A DNA stretch of 64,000 nucleotides, taken from the NCBI GenBank assembly GCA_964244065.1, contig CAXTHH010000008.1:15946-79945 (forward strand). The letters run 5' to 3'. Positions 26,802 through 34,689 of this stretch are shown one piece after another (the stretch's first letter is position 1; every line of letters starts with the position of its first letter). A model generated the notes under the pieces. That model was not told where the DNA came from and did no database searches. It saw nothing but the letters and a program-made list of their open reading frames with translations. Both the position numbers and the translations under genes were made by a program. Source of the stretch: JASLDZ01 sp964244065. Its GTDB lineage: Bacteria > Pseudomonadota > Alphaproteobacteria > Caulobacterales > Caulobacteraceae.

Positions 26802-28063
26802 TGTCGCGCCCGGCCCCCGCTCCCCCGTCGTCCGGCGCATACCTGGGGCGCCACACGGGTCGTCCCGCCCGGCCCGTCCTGATCGCGGGGGCCGGACCGG
26901 CGGGGCTCACCCTCGCGATCGGCCTGCGCCTGGCCGGGGTGGAGGCCGAGGTGATCGACGCCGCGCCTGAGCCGAAGCGCGAGCCCCGCGCCGCCGTGGT
27001 CTGGCCGCGCACCGCTGAGGTGCTCGCCGGCTGGGGGCTCGGGCCCGGCCTCCGCGCGGGCGGCGTTCCGCTCGCGGCGGCGCGGGTGCACGTGCGCGGG
27101 CGCGAGCGCGGCGCCCTGCGCTTCGGCGACCTGCCGCTCGCCTTTCCGCGGCCCCTGGTGATCGAGCAGGACGCGGTGGAGGACCTGCTGCGCGCCCGCT
27201 TCGCCGAGCTCGGCGGCCGCGTGCGCGCCGGCGTGCGGCTCGACGGGCTGGAGCTCGCGCCGGAGCACGCCGACGTGCGTCTGGCGACCGCGGCGGGCGA
27301 GGAGCGCCGCCGCTTCGCCTGGGTGGTCGGCGCGGAGGGCGCGCGCAGCGCGGTGCGCAAGGCGGCGGGCCTGCGCTTCCTCGGCCGGCCCCGGCCGGAC
27401 GTCACCTGCCTGCAGGGCAACGCGCGGGTGCGCTGGCGCTTCGAGGACCGGACGGGGGAAGGGCGCTTCTTCCTGGGCCGCGGCGCCACGCTCGGCGCCT
27501 TCGTCACCCCCGCGGGCGACCACCGCCTGTACATGTTCCGCAGCGACCCGGACCCGGACCGCGCCGGCCCGCCCACGCTGGGCGAGGTGGAGGCGCTCGC
27601 CCGCGAGCTGACGGGCGACGCCGGCCTGCGGCTGGAGCCCCCGGCGCGGCCGTGGCTGAACTTCGCCCGCTTCCAGGAGCGCACGGCCGAGCGGCTGGTG
27701 CGCGGCCGCGCTCTGCTCGTGGGGGACGCCGCGCACGTGTGGCCCGCGGTGGGCGGCCACGGCATGGCGGTGGGCGTCGCGGGGGCGCACCGGCTGGCGG
27801 GCGAGCTCGCCCCCGTGGTGCGCGGCGAGGCGGACCCGCGCGCGCTGGAGGGCTATTGCCGCGACCAGCGCCGGCTGGCGCGCCGGTGCGCCCGGCTGGC
27901 CGACCTTGACATCCTGGAGCGGCCCAACGGGCCCGCCACGCTGGCCGCCCTGGACCTCACGCTGCCCGTGCTGCTGGGCCTCCCCGCCGTGGGGCGGGGC
28001 GTGGAGCGGATCATCGCGGGGCTGGGCCACGGGCCGACGCCGGCGGCCGTCGTTGCGGGCTGA
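26801..28063 (+). CDS. FAD-dependent aromatic-type monooxygenase (PHBH fold)
   Basis: A 420-residue flavoprotein hydroxylase. The dinucleotide-binding motif is VLIAGAGPAGLTLAIGLRLA, the DG-like motif lies in WVVGAEGARSAVRKAAG, and the second FAD motif is RALLVGDAAHVWPAVGGHGM. Such enzymes hydroxylate small aromatics using NAD(P)H and O2, but no catabolic genes are nearby, so the substrate is open. The ATG overlaps the upstream stop by one base; a GTG three bases earlier is an alternative. Last gene of the cobA-led run. Confidence 0.85.
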   Translation: MSRPAPAPPSSGAYLGRHTGRPARPVLIAGAGPAGLTLAIGLRLAGVEAEVIDAAPEPKREPRAAVVWPRTAEVLAGWGLGPGLRAGGVPLAAARVHVRGRERGALRFGDLPLAFPRPLVIEQDAVEDLLRARFAELGGRVRAGVRLDGLELAPEHADVRLATAAGEERRRFAWVVGAEGARSAVRKAAGLRFLGRPRPDVTCLQGNARVRWRFEDRTGEGRFFLGRGATLGAFVTPAGDHRLYMFRSDPDPDRAGPPTLGEVEALARELTGDAGLRLEPPARPWLNFARFQERTAERLVRGRALLVGDAAHVWPAVGGHGMAVGVAGAHRLAGELAPVVRGEADPRALEGYCRDQRRLARRCARLADLDILERPNGPATLAALDLTLPVLLGLPAVGRGVERIIAGLGHGPTPAAVVAG

Positions 28064-28220
28064 GCCCGGCCACCAGCGCCGCCGCGCCGCGGACCAGGCG
28101 CACGCCGGCCAGCAGCCCCGCGGCCACGCCGTACATGGCCCAGGCCGCCCCCTGCGCCGCCAGGGAGAGCGCCCGACACCGGCCGCCAGCCCGCCCACCC
28201 CCGATCACCATCGCGTCCAT
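28011..28220 (-). CDS. Doubtful small hydrophobic ORF
   Basis: A 69-residue open frame with one hydrophobic helix (ALSLAAQGAAWAMYGVAAGL) and a basic, proline-rich tail overlapping the 3' end of the monooxygenase gene. The ribosome binding site is weak and no family is recognised. GC-rich DNA produces such frames by chance. The rest of 28064-28318 shows no other gene. Confidence 0.2.
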   Translation of the reverse strand: MDAMVIGGGRAGGRCRALSLAAQGAAWAMYGVAAGLLAGVRLVRGAAALVAGLSPQRRPPASARGPAPR

Positions 28221-28318
28221 CGGTCCCGCCCCGCTCGCCTCGGCGTCGAAGCTGTGACACACGGCCGTCGCGGGCGTGCGTCAGAGCCGGTCGCACGCCG
28301 AAGCGCCGGAGCCGCCGC

Positions 28319-29386
28319 ATGATCCGCTCGACTGCTCGCCCGCGCGCCGCGCTCGTGCTGGCGGCCGCCGTCGTGCTCACCGCGAGCGCGCTCGGCGCCG
28401 TCCACGCCGCCCGGGCCTGGGGCGCCAGCGGCCACCGCATCATCGGCCAGGCGGCCATGCTGGCGTTGCCCGCCGACCTGCCCGCCTTCCTGCGCACCCG
28501 TGCGGCCGTGCAGGACGTGAGCGAGCTGGCGCGCGAGCCCGATCGCTCCAAGGGGGGCGGCAAGCCGCACGACGCCGACAGCGACCCCGGCCACTTCGTC
28601 GACCTCACCGAGGACGGCCACGTCTTCACCGCCGCGGGCCCCTCCATCGACGCCTTGCCCGCAGACCGTCTCGTCTTCTCCGAGGCGCTGACCAGGGCGG
28701 ACATCAGCCTCTTCAAGGCCGGCTGGCTGCCCTACAACCTGATGGACGGCGAGCAGCAGCTGGTGCGCGACTTCGCCCTGTGGCGCGTGGCCTCCGCCCT
28801 GGCCAGGAACCCCCAGGTCCCCGCCCGCGAGCGCGCCTGGTACGCGCAGGACAGGGCGCTGCGCGAGCGGCTGACGATCCGCGACCTGGGCGTCTGGGCG
28901 CACTACGTGGGCGACGCCAGCCAGCCGCTGCACGTGTCCATCCACTACAACGGGTGGGGCAAGGACTATCCGAACCCGCAGGGCTTCACGCTGGACCCGA
29001 TCCACGGCCCGTTCGAGGACGAGTTCGTCTACCAGAACGTCACCCTCAGGACCGTTCAGGCCGTCCTGCCGGCCCCGGCGGACTGCGGGCCCACGATCCA
29101 GGCCTGCACCTCCGGCTACCTGCGGACCACGCTCCGCGAGGTCGAGCCCCTGTACAAGCTCTGGAAGGAGGGGGCTTTCTCGACGGTCGGCGACGCCCGC
29201 GGCCGCGCCTTCGCCACGGAGCGGGTCGCCGCCGGCGCGGCCATGCTGCGCGACCTCGTGGTGCGCGCCTGGCGCGAGAGCGGCGAGGCGGAGGTCGGCT
29301 ACCGCCCGGCCTACAAGGTGCGCGACATCGAGGCGGGGCAGGCGATCCCCTTCAGCGTGCTCTACGGGGAGGGCCCCGTTGGCTGA
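28319..29386 (+). CDS. S1/P1-type nuclease
   Basis: A zinc-dependent nuclease of the S1/P1 family that cleaves single-stranded nucleic acid, secreted or periplasmic. The 355-residue product has a signal peptide ending AARA. The mature protein begins with Trp34 (WGASGHRIIGQ), whose free amino group and His are zinc ligands in this family. Further ligands are in DPGHFVDL and GVWAHYVGDASQPLHV, with HGPFEDEF later. The Nudix gene overlaps its stop, a pairing compatible with nucleotide salvage. Confidence 0.9.
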   Translation: MIRSTARPRAALVLAAAVVLTASALGAVHAARAWGASGHRIIGQAAMLALPADLPAFLRTRAAVQDVSELAREPDRSKGGGKPHDADSDPGHFVDLTEDGHVFTAAGPSIDALPADRLVFSEALTRADISLFKAGWLPYNLMDGEQQLVRDFALWRVASALARNPQVPARERAWYAQDRALRERLTIRDLGVWAHYVGDASQPLHVSIHYNGWGKDYPNPQGFTLDPIHGPFEDEFVYQNVTLRTVQAVLPAPADCGPTIQACTSGYLRTTLREVEPLYKLWKEGAFSTVGDARGRAFATERVAAGAAMLRDLVVRAWRESGEAEVGYRPAYKVRDIEAGQAIPFSVLYGEGPVG

Positions 29387-29849
29387 CGAGGCGCTGAAGA
29401 ACCCCGGCCCGCTGCAGTTCGGCCGGGCGCCGGAGGGCCCGCCGCCGCGGGATCGGCCCGCCGCCTTCGCGGTGGCGGCGCGCGAGGGCCGCATCGCCAC
29501 CGCCCTCATCACGCGCCCGGAGGGGACCTACACCGACCTGCCCGGCGGCGCCCTGGAGGACGGCGAGGACGACGCGGCCGCCTGCGTGCGCGAGTTCGGC
29601 GAGGAGACCGGGCTCGTGATCCGCCCGTTGCGCCTGCTGGGCCGCGCCTCGCAGTTCCTGCGCACGGTGGAGGGCGAGCCGGTGAACAACCGCTGCGCCC
29701 TGTTCGAGGCCGAGTGCGTCGGCGAGGACGCCGCGCTCAAGACCGAGCCGGACCACGAGCTCCGCTGGCTCCACCCGCACGACGCCTTGCGCGTGCTCCG
29801 CCACGACGCCCATGCCTGGGCCGTCGCCACGTGGCTGCGGGGCGGCTGA
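29379..29849 (+). CDS. Nudix hydrolase
   Basis: A 156-residue hydrolase of nucleoside diphosphates linked to another moiety. The full Nudix box is at residues 57-79 (G-x5-E-x7-REFGEETGL), with the metal-binding glutamates intact. The start is a TTG inside the nuclease gene, supported by GGGGAGGG ending 5 nt upstream; the overlap of 8 nt implies translational coupling. Substrate not predictable from the box. Confidence 0.87.
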   Translation: MADEALKNPGPLQFGRAPEGPPPRDRPAAFAVAAREGRIATALITRPEGTYTDLPGGALEDGEDDAAACVREFGEETGLVIRPLRLLGRASQFLRTVEGEPVNNRCALFEAECVGEDAALKTEPDHELRWLHPHDALRVLRHDAHAWAVATWLRGG

Positions 29850-29860
29850 GGGAGCGCGCC

Positions 29861-30268
29861 ATGGGCTACATCCTGACCAACGGCTTCGCCATCCTGCTGG
29901 CCGCCGCCGCCGGGCTGGCCGTGGGGGCGGTGTTCCTGGCGGCGCGAGGTCGTGGCTCATCGCCGCCGTCGGAGCTCGCCTGGCCATGGCTGGCCACGCT
30001 GGCCTTCGCGGCGGAGGCCTGGCTCGCGGCGATCCTGGCCGGAGCGCTGATCGTGGCCCCGAGCACGCCCCAGGCGGGGCCCTGGACCATGGCGCTGGCC
30101 AGCGCGGCGGTGATCTGGATCGGCTTCGTCGTCCCCACCATCGCCGTCACGAACACCGCCCGGGGGGTCGGCTGGCGCGGGACGCTGAGGGACGTCCTGC
30201 ACTGGCTGCTCGTGGTGCTGGCGCAAGCGGCCGTGCTCCGGGCGGTGGGCGTGAGCGCGCCCGCTTAG
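29861..30268 (+). CDS. DUF1761-like membrane protein
   Basis: A 135-residue integral membrane protein with four hydrophobic helices at about residues 7-28, 42-64, 74-96 and 112-130. The segment IGFVVPTIAVTNTARG before the last helix resembles the IGFVLPT-type motif of DUF1761 proteins, so that family is a reasonable guess. Its stop codon overlaps that of the convergent VWA gene by 4 nt, leaving no room for a terminator. Confidence 0.6.
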   Translation: MGYILTNGFAILLAAAAGLAVGAVFLAARGRGSSPPSELAWPWLATLAFAAEAWLAAILAGALIVAPSTPQAGPWTMALASAAVIWIGFVVPTIAVTNTARGVGWRGTLRDVLHWLLVVLAQAAVLRAVGVSAPA

Positions 30269-31440
30269 CGCACCAGTTCGCGCATGGCGCGGTCCAGCCC
30301 CTCCAGGGTGAGGGGGTACATGCGCTCGCCCATCAGGCGCTTGAGCATGACGGTGGAGGCGGTGTGCTCCCAGTAGCGCTCGGGCGTGGGGTTCAGCCAC
30401 ACGGCGCTCTCGTAGATGTCGGTGACGCGGGTCATCCAGGCGGCGCCAGGCTCCTCGTTCCAGTGCTCGACGCTGCCGCCGGGCTGGGTCACCTCGTAGG
30501 GGCTCATGGTGGCGTCGCCGACGAAGACGACCTTGTAGTCGTGCGGATACTTGTGAAGCACATCAAAGGTGGAGAGCTTCTCCGTCGCCCGCCGGCGATT
30601 GTCCTTCCACACCGACTCGTATAGGCAGTTGTGGAAGTAGAAGAACTCCATGTTCTTGAACTCGGTGCGCGCCGCGCTGAACAGCTCCTCGCAGACGCGG
30701 ATGTGGCTGTCCATGCTGCCGCCGATGTCGAAGAACAGCAGCACCTTGATGGTGTTGCGCCGCTCCGGCCGCAGCTGGATGTCCAGGTAGCCCTTCTCCG
30801 CCGTGCCCTGGATGGTGCCGTCCAGGTCCAGCTCCTCCGGCGCCCCCTGGCGGGCGAACTTGCGGAGGCGGCGCAGCGCGATCTTGATGTTGCGCGTGCC
30901 GAGCTCGACGGTGTCGTCGAGGTTCTTGTACTCGCGCTTGTCCCACACCTTCACCGCCCGGCCGTGGCGAGACGCCTCCTGGCCGATGCGCACGCCCTCC
31001 GGGTTGTAGCCGTGCGCGCCGAACGGGCTCGTGCCGGCGGTGCCGATCCACTTGTTCCCGCCCTGGTGGCGGCCCTTCTGCTCCTCGAGCCGTGCTTTAA
31101 GCGTCTCCATCAGCTTGTCGAAGCCGCCCAGCGCCTCGACCTGCGCCTTCTCCTCCTCCGTGAGGAACTTTTCAGCCAGCTTGGTCAGCCAGTCTTCGGG
31201 AATCTCGGCCAGCAGGCTCTCGTCGACCTTCTCGAACCCCTTGAACACGTGGGCGAACACGCGGTCGAACTTGTCGAGGTTCTTCTCGTCCTTCACCAAC
31301 GCCGAGCGCGACAGGTAGTAGAAGTCATCCACCGACAGGCCGATCACGTGCTTGTCCATGGCCTCCATCAACAGGAGGTACTCGCGCAGCGATACCGGCA
31401 CCTTGGCGGAGCGCAGCTCGGTGAAGAGCGAGAGGAACAT
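30265..31440 (-). CDS. VWA domain-containing CoxE-like protein
   Basis: A 391-residue cytoplasmic protein. The N-terminal half is the CoxE-like helical region beginning FLSLFTELRSAKVPVSLREY. The C-terminal half is a von Willebrand A fold with the MIDAS-like LLFFDIGGSMDSHIRVCEE and a downstream FVGDATMSPYE. Relatives act with MoxR-type AAA+ ATPases as metallo-chaperones or cofactor-insertion factors. No MoxR gene is present in the window. It directly abuts hepT (no intergenic base) and is the last gene of the GNAT-mntA-hepT-VWA group. Confidence 0.88.
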   Translation of the reverse strand: MFLSLFTELRSAKVPVSLREYLLLMEAMDKHVIGLSVDDFYYLSRSALVKDEKNLDKFDRVFAHVFKGFEKVDESLLAEIPEDWLTKLAEKFLTEEEKAQVEALGGFDKLMETLKARLEEQKGRHQGGNKWIGTAGTSPFGAHGYNPEGVRIGQEASRHGRAVKVWDKREYKNLDDTVELGTRNIKIALRRLRKFARQGAPEELDLDGTIQGTAEKGYLDIQLRPERRNTIKVLLFFDIGGSMDSHIRVCEELFSAARTEFKNMEFFYFHNCLYESVWKDNRRRATEKLSTFDVLHKYPHDYKVVFVGDATMSPYEVTQPGGSVEHWNEEPGAAWMTRVTDIYESAVWLNPTPERYWEHTASTVMLKRLMGERMYPLTLEGLDRAMRELVR

Positions 31441-31755
31441 TCAGCGGTGCTCCAGCAGGCCGGCCAGCAGGACGCGCAACTCCGGCGCGCGTTCGACGGC
31501 GCTGGTCCACAGGATCGTCGGATCGACGCCGGGGTAGGCATGCGCGAGGCGGTGGCGCAGGCCGACGATGGACGGCCAGGGCGCCGGAACCGCGGTCTTC
31601 AGCTCGGGAGACAGCTGGCTTGCCCCCTCACCTATGACCAGAAGGTTCATGGCGACAGCATCGACGCGCATCTGTTCGGCGAGGAACGCCTCGACATCGC
31701 GCCCGGCCGTGTAGATGGCGAGCCGATCAAGGCAGGCCATCATGGCCGACAACAC
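31441..31755 (-). CDS. hepT: HepT-like HEPN toxin
   Basis: The HEPN ribonuclease-type toxin of type VII HepT/MntA toxin-antitoxin systems. The 104-residue product carries the R-x4-H-x-Y motif intact: Arg67, His72, Tyr74 in RHRLAHAY. The protein is helical as expected, beginning MMACLDRLAIYTAGRD. The GTG start at 31755 is the most upstream normal start; the frame is open about 20 nt further, so a non-standard CTG start would add residues resembling the family (SENDELV). In characterised pairs MntA silences HepT by AMPylating the motif tyrosine. Composition is less GC-rich than neighbours. Confidence 0.87.
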   Translation of the reverse strand: MLSAMMACLDRLAIYTAGRDVEAFLAEQMRVDAVAMNLLVIGEGASQLSPELKTAVPAPWPSIVGLRHRLAHAYPGVDPTILWTSAVERAPELRVLLAGLLEHR

Positions 31756-31768
31756 CAGCTCGTCGTTC

Positions 31769-32053
31769 TCAGACAGCGATCAACTCCCGACCAGCCCTTT
31801 CAGCGACCAGCCTGTGCAGTGCGGCGTCGGTCGAGAGCTCCACGCGTCTGCCCAGCCGGTCGGCCAATTCCAGCTCGATCCCGAAGAACTCCCATCCCAA
31901 TGGGCGGCTTAGAGTACACAGGAGGTCCACGTCGCTGTCCTCCCGCGCCTCGTCCCGCGCGAAGGAGCCGAACAGGCGCAGGTCGACCACGCCCTGGCTC
32001 TCCAGCCAGGGCTTGAGCTCGCGCAGGCGCTCGAGGAGTTCGGCCCGGGTCAT
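31769..32053 (-). CDS. mntA: MntA-like nucleotidyltransferase antitoxin
   Basis: A minimal nucleotidyltransferase of 94 residues. The catalytic GSx10DxD motif is complete (Gly29, Ser30, Asp41, Asp43, in LFGSFARDEAREDSDVDLL). In HepT/MntA pairs it transfers AMP to the toxin. Its ATG overlaps the GNAT stop by 4 nt (ATGA) and hepT starts 13 nt downstream, so the antitoxin is made first. Intact catalytic residues suggest a functional system rather than a relic. Confidence 0.88.
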   Translation of the reverse strand: MTRAELLERLRELKPWLESQGVVDLRLFGSFARDEAREDSDVDLLCTLSRPLGWEFFGIELELADRLGRRVELSTDAALHRLVAERAGRELIAV

Positions 32054-32601
32054 GCGGCCAGCCTACCAGCCGACGCCGGCCGGCGCATGATGAACTCGTG
32101 GTCGGTCACCTCGCCCACGGGGTAGCCGTACTCGCCGACCTTCTCGAAGCCATAGCGGGCGTAGAAGCGCTGGGCCCGGTGGTTGCCGCTCCATACGCCC
32201 AGCCAGACCGGGCGGGGGCCGTCGCGGAGCAGCCAGGTCATCGCGGTCTCCATAAGGCGCGGCGCCAGACCCGCTCCCTTCTGGTCGGCCCGGACGTAGA
32301 GGCGGCGGAGCTCGCGATCTCCCGGCCGGAGCTCGGTGTGCGGCAAGGCGGCGGGGCCCGCGGTGGCGAAGCCGACGGGCTCGCCGCCGCGCTCGGCCAG
32401 CCAGGCGCGGGAGGCGCGATCCGCCAGCAGCGCCTCCGCCCGGTCCACGGCGTAGGCGCGGGCGTGGAACTCGGCCAGGTCGTCGGCCGAGTAGGGCATG
32501 CCGAAGCCCTCCACGAACGTGTTCAGGAAGGTGGCCCAGCCCAGCTCCGACAGGGTGCGGGCGTCGGCCGGCCCGGCGACCCGGATCGTGATCTCGTCCA
32601 T
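32050..32601 (-). CDS. GNAT N-acetyltransferase
   Basis: A 183-residue GCN5-related acetyltransferase using acetyl-CoA. The acceptor site is not predictable. Motif A appears as LRRLYVRADQKGAGLAPRL (the Q/RxxGxG/A loop), followed by PVWLGVWSGNHRAQRFYARY and GFEKVGEYGY typical of RimI/PaiA-like members. It is first in the minus-strand operon, and its stop overlaps the mntA start (ATGA). Whether it works with the toxin-antitoxin pair or is only the promoter-proximal gene is unknown. Divergent from the HDAC-like gene. Confidence 0.88.
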   Translation of the reverse strand: MDEITIRVAGPADARTLSELGWATFLNTFVEGFGMPYSADDLAEFHARAYAVDRAEALLADRASRAWLAERGGEPVGFATAGPAALPHTELRPGDRELRRLYVRADQKGAGLAPRLMETAMTWLLRDGPRPVWLGVWSGNHRAQRFYARYGFEKVGEYGYPVGEVTDHEFIMRRPASAGRLAA

Positions 32602-32678
32602 GCCGCCGCCTTGGCGCGGGCGACGCGGCCGATCAAGCGCCGTGGCCCCGCCCGTCCGCTGCCGGTAGTCTTTCGGCG

Positions 32679-33605
32679 ATGAGCCTGCCGATCCTCACCC
32701 ATCCGGACATGCTGCGGCACGACAACGGCGCCGGCCACCCGGAGAGCCCTGCGCGCCTCACCGCCGTGCTCGACGCCCTGGCCGACGCCGGCCTTGCGGG
32801 CGACCTGCGCGAGGCGCGGCCGGCGGAGCGGGCGGCGCTAGAGCGCGTCCACCCGGCCGGGTACGTCGACGCCCTTCTGGGGGCGGAGCCGGAGGAGGGC
32901 GCCTCGCCCGCCCAGCTCGACCCGGACACGACGGTCGGTCCCGGCAGCCCGCGCGCCGCCTTGCTTGCCGCCGGCGCGGCGGTGGACGCCGTGCGCGGGG
33001 TCGCCGGGGGCGACTACGCCCGGGCCTTCTGCGCCGTGCGTCCGCCCGGCCACCATGCCGAGCCGGACACGCCCATGGGCTTCTGCCTGTTCTCCACCGT
33101 GGCCGTGGCGGCGCTGGAGGCGCAGGCGGCCGGGCTGCGCCGGGTGGCGGTGCTCGACTTCGACGTGCACCACGGCAACGGCACGGAGGCGGCGTTCGCC
33201 GGGCGGCCCGACCTGTGGTTCGGCTCCATCCACCAGTGGCCGCTCTATCCCGGCACGGGCCCGGACGGCGAGGCCGACGAGGGCCGGACGCTGAACGTGA
33301 CGGTGGACCCGGACGCGCCCCGCGAGACCTGGCGCGCCCGCTTCGCCGACCGGCTGATGCCCGCCCTCGACGCCTTCGCGCCGGACCTGATCCTGGTCTC
33401 CGCCGGGTTCGACGCTCACGCCAGGGACCCGCTCGCCCACCAGCGGCTGGAGGCGGCGGACTTCGCCTGGGCCACCCGCGCCATCCTGGAGGTGGCGAGG
33501 AGCCGCACCGGGGGCCGGGTTGTGTCCTCCCTGGAGGGCGGATACGACCTCCGGGGCTTGAGCGCGTCCGCCGTCGCCCACGTGCGGGCCCTGCAGGGGG
33601 ACTGA
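32679..33605 (+). CDS. Histone deacetylase-family amidohydrolase
   Basis: A zinc-dependent deacetylase of the HDAC/acetylpolyamine amidohydrolase family, 308 residues. Active-site motifs are intact: RPPGHHAE (tandem His), VLDFDVHHGNGT (zinc Asp/His), LVSAGFDAHARDPL (second zinc Asp), and SSLEGGYDL. Bacterial substrates are usually acetylated polyamines or small molecules rather than histones. It heads an HDAC-histidine phosphatase-xseB-dxs run; the HDAC-xseB-dxs association is frequent in alphaproteobacteria. Confidence 0.92.
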   Translation: MSLPILTHPDMLRHDNGAGHPESPARLTAVLDALADAGLAGDLREARPAERAALERVHPAGYVDALLGAEPEEGASPAQLDPDTTVGPGSPRAALLAAGAAVDAVRGVAGGDYARAFCAVRPPGHHAEPDTPMGFCLFSTVAVAALEAQAAGLRRVAVLDFDVHHGNGTEAAFAGRPDLWFGSIHQWPLYPGTGPDGEADEGRTLNVTVDPDAPRETWRARFADRLMPALDAFAPDLILVSAGFDAHARDPLAHQRLEAADFAWATRAILEVARSRTGGRVVSSLEGGYDLRGLSASAVAHVRALQGD

Positions 33606-33626
33606 CGGGCCGCGCGCCCCGAGACG

Positions 33627-34259
33627 ATGGCGTCCATCACCACCGAGCCTGCGGCTTCCGTGTCGCCCGGCCGTCCGGGCTCCATCACGCTCGCCCGACA
33701 CGGGGAGCCCGCGCTCTCCCGGCGCATCCGCCTCGACGCGGCCGGCTACCGCCGCTGGTGGGCGGCCTACGAGGAGGGCGGCATCCTGCCGGGCCAGACG
33801 CCGCCCGACGGGCTGCTGAGCCTGGCCCGAGAGGCGGACGTGATCTTCGCCTCCACCCGTCGCCGGGCGGTGGAGACCGCCGAGGCGGTGCTCGCCGGCA
33901 AGCACTTCGTGCGCGATCCGCTGTTCATCGAGGCGCCGCTGCCGCCGCCGCGCCTGCCGGGCTTCGTGCGCTTCGGCCCGCGCACCTGGGGCGTGATGGC
34001 GCGCACCAGCTGGTGGCTCGGCGGGCACGCGGGCGAGGAGAGCCGCGACGCCGCCAAGGCCCGCGCCCGCGAGGCCGCCGACCGCCTGGTCCGCGCCGCG
34101 GAGGCGGAGGGCCGCGTGCTGGTGCTGGCGCACGGTTACTTCAACATGATGGTCGGCCGCGAACTCAGGAAGCGCGGCTGGCGCTTGGCCGAGGACCGCG
34201 GCTTCAAGTACTGGGCCGTGCGGCGCTTCGAGCGCCGCCGCCGGAGTTCCCCCGCATGA
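33627..34259 (+). CDS. Histidine phosphatase superfamily protein
   Basis: A 210-residue phosphoglycerate mutase-like phosphatase. The phospho-accepting His is in ITLARHGEPAL (RHGE), a conserved Arg in ASTRRRAVETAEAV, and the second catalytic His in VLVLAHGYFNMMVG. Substrate unknown; similar proteins hydrolyse small phosphate esters or prenyl phosphates, the latter attractive next to dxs but only an inference. The xseB start overlaps its stop (ATGA). Confidence 0.85.
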   Translation: MASITTEPAASVSPGRPGSITLARHGEPALSRRIRLDAAGYRRWWAAYEEGGILPGQTPPDGLLSLAREADVIFASTRRRAVETAEAVLAGKHFVRDPLFIEAPLPPPRLPGFVRFGPRTWGVMARTSWWLGGHAGEESRDAAKARAREAADRLVRAAEAEGRVLVLAHGYFNMMVGRELRKRGWRLAEDRGFKYWAVRRFERRRRSSPA

Positions 34260-34528
34260 GCGACGCCCCCCCCGGTCGACCTCCGGCCGCCGACGACGTG
34301 TCCGCCCTCTCGTTCGAGCAGGCGCTGGCGCAGCTCGAGGAGATCGTGGCCAAGCTCGAGTCCGGCCAGACGGAGCTGGAGCGCTCCATCGAGCTCTACG
34401 AGCGCGGAGCCCGCCTCAAGGCGCATTGCGAGCAGCGCCTGCGCGCGGCGCAGCTGCGCGTGGAGCGCATCGTCGTGGGGCGGGATGGCGAGGCCACGGG
34501 CGTCCAGCCCGCCGACTTCGACGCCTGA
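34256..34528 (+). CDS. xseB: Exodeoxyribonuclease VII small subunit
   Basis: XseB coats the long helical arm of the XseA nuclease that degrades single-stranded DNA. The 90-residue product has the family core LSFEQALAQLEEIVAKLESG, then the Leu/Glu-rich ELERSIELYERGARLKAHCE coiled coil. About 16 extra Pro/Ala residues precede it. The xseA gene is not in the window. It lies between the histidine phosphatase and dxs, the usual alphaproteobacterial position. Confidence 0.93.
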   Translation: MSDAPPGRPPAADDVSALSFEQALAQLEEIVAKLESGQTELERSIELYERGARLKAHCEQRLRAAQLRVERIVVGRDGEATGVQPADFDA

Positions 34529-34689
34529 CGACCCAGGCGTGTCCGTGGCGCCACGACCGTGGCGGCCGGCGCACGGTCGGGTGGACAAATGGTTTCACCC
34601 CCGCAGAATTGGACGGACCGGCCGTCCGCGCATGGTAAGGCCCGCAGCTTGAACACGGATTCCGGCGCCGACGCCGGGCCAGAGGTCGT

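Noticed and set aside
34611..34627. GGACGG-ACCGG-CCGTCC upstream of dxs as a riboswitch
   Set aside because: Only a 6-bp hairpin; no thiamine-pyrophosphate riboswitch or other known aptamer consensus is present.
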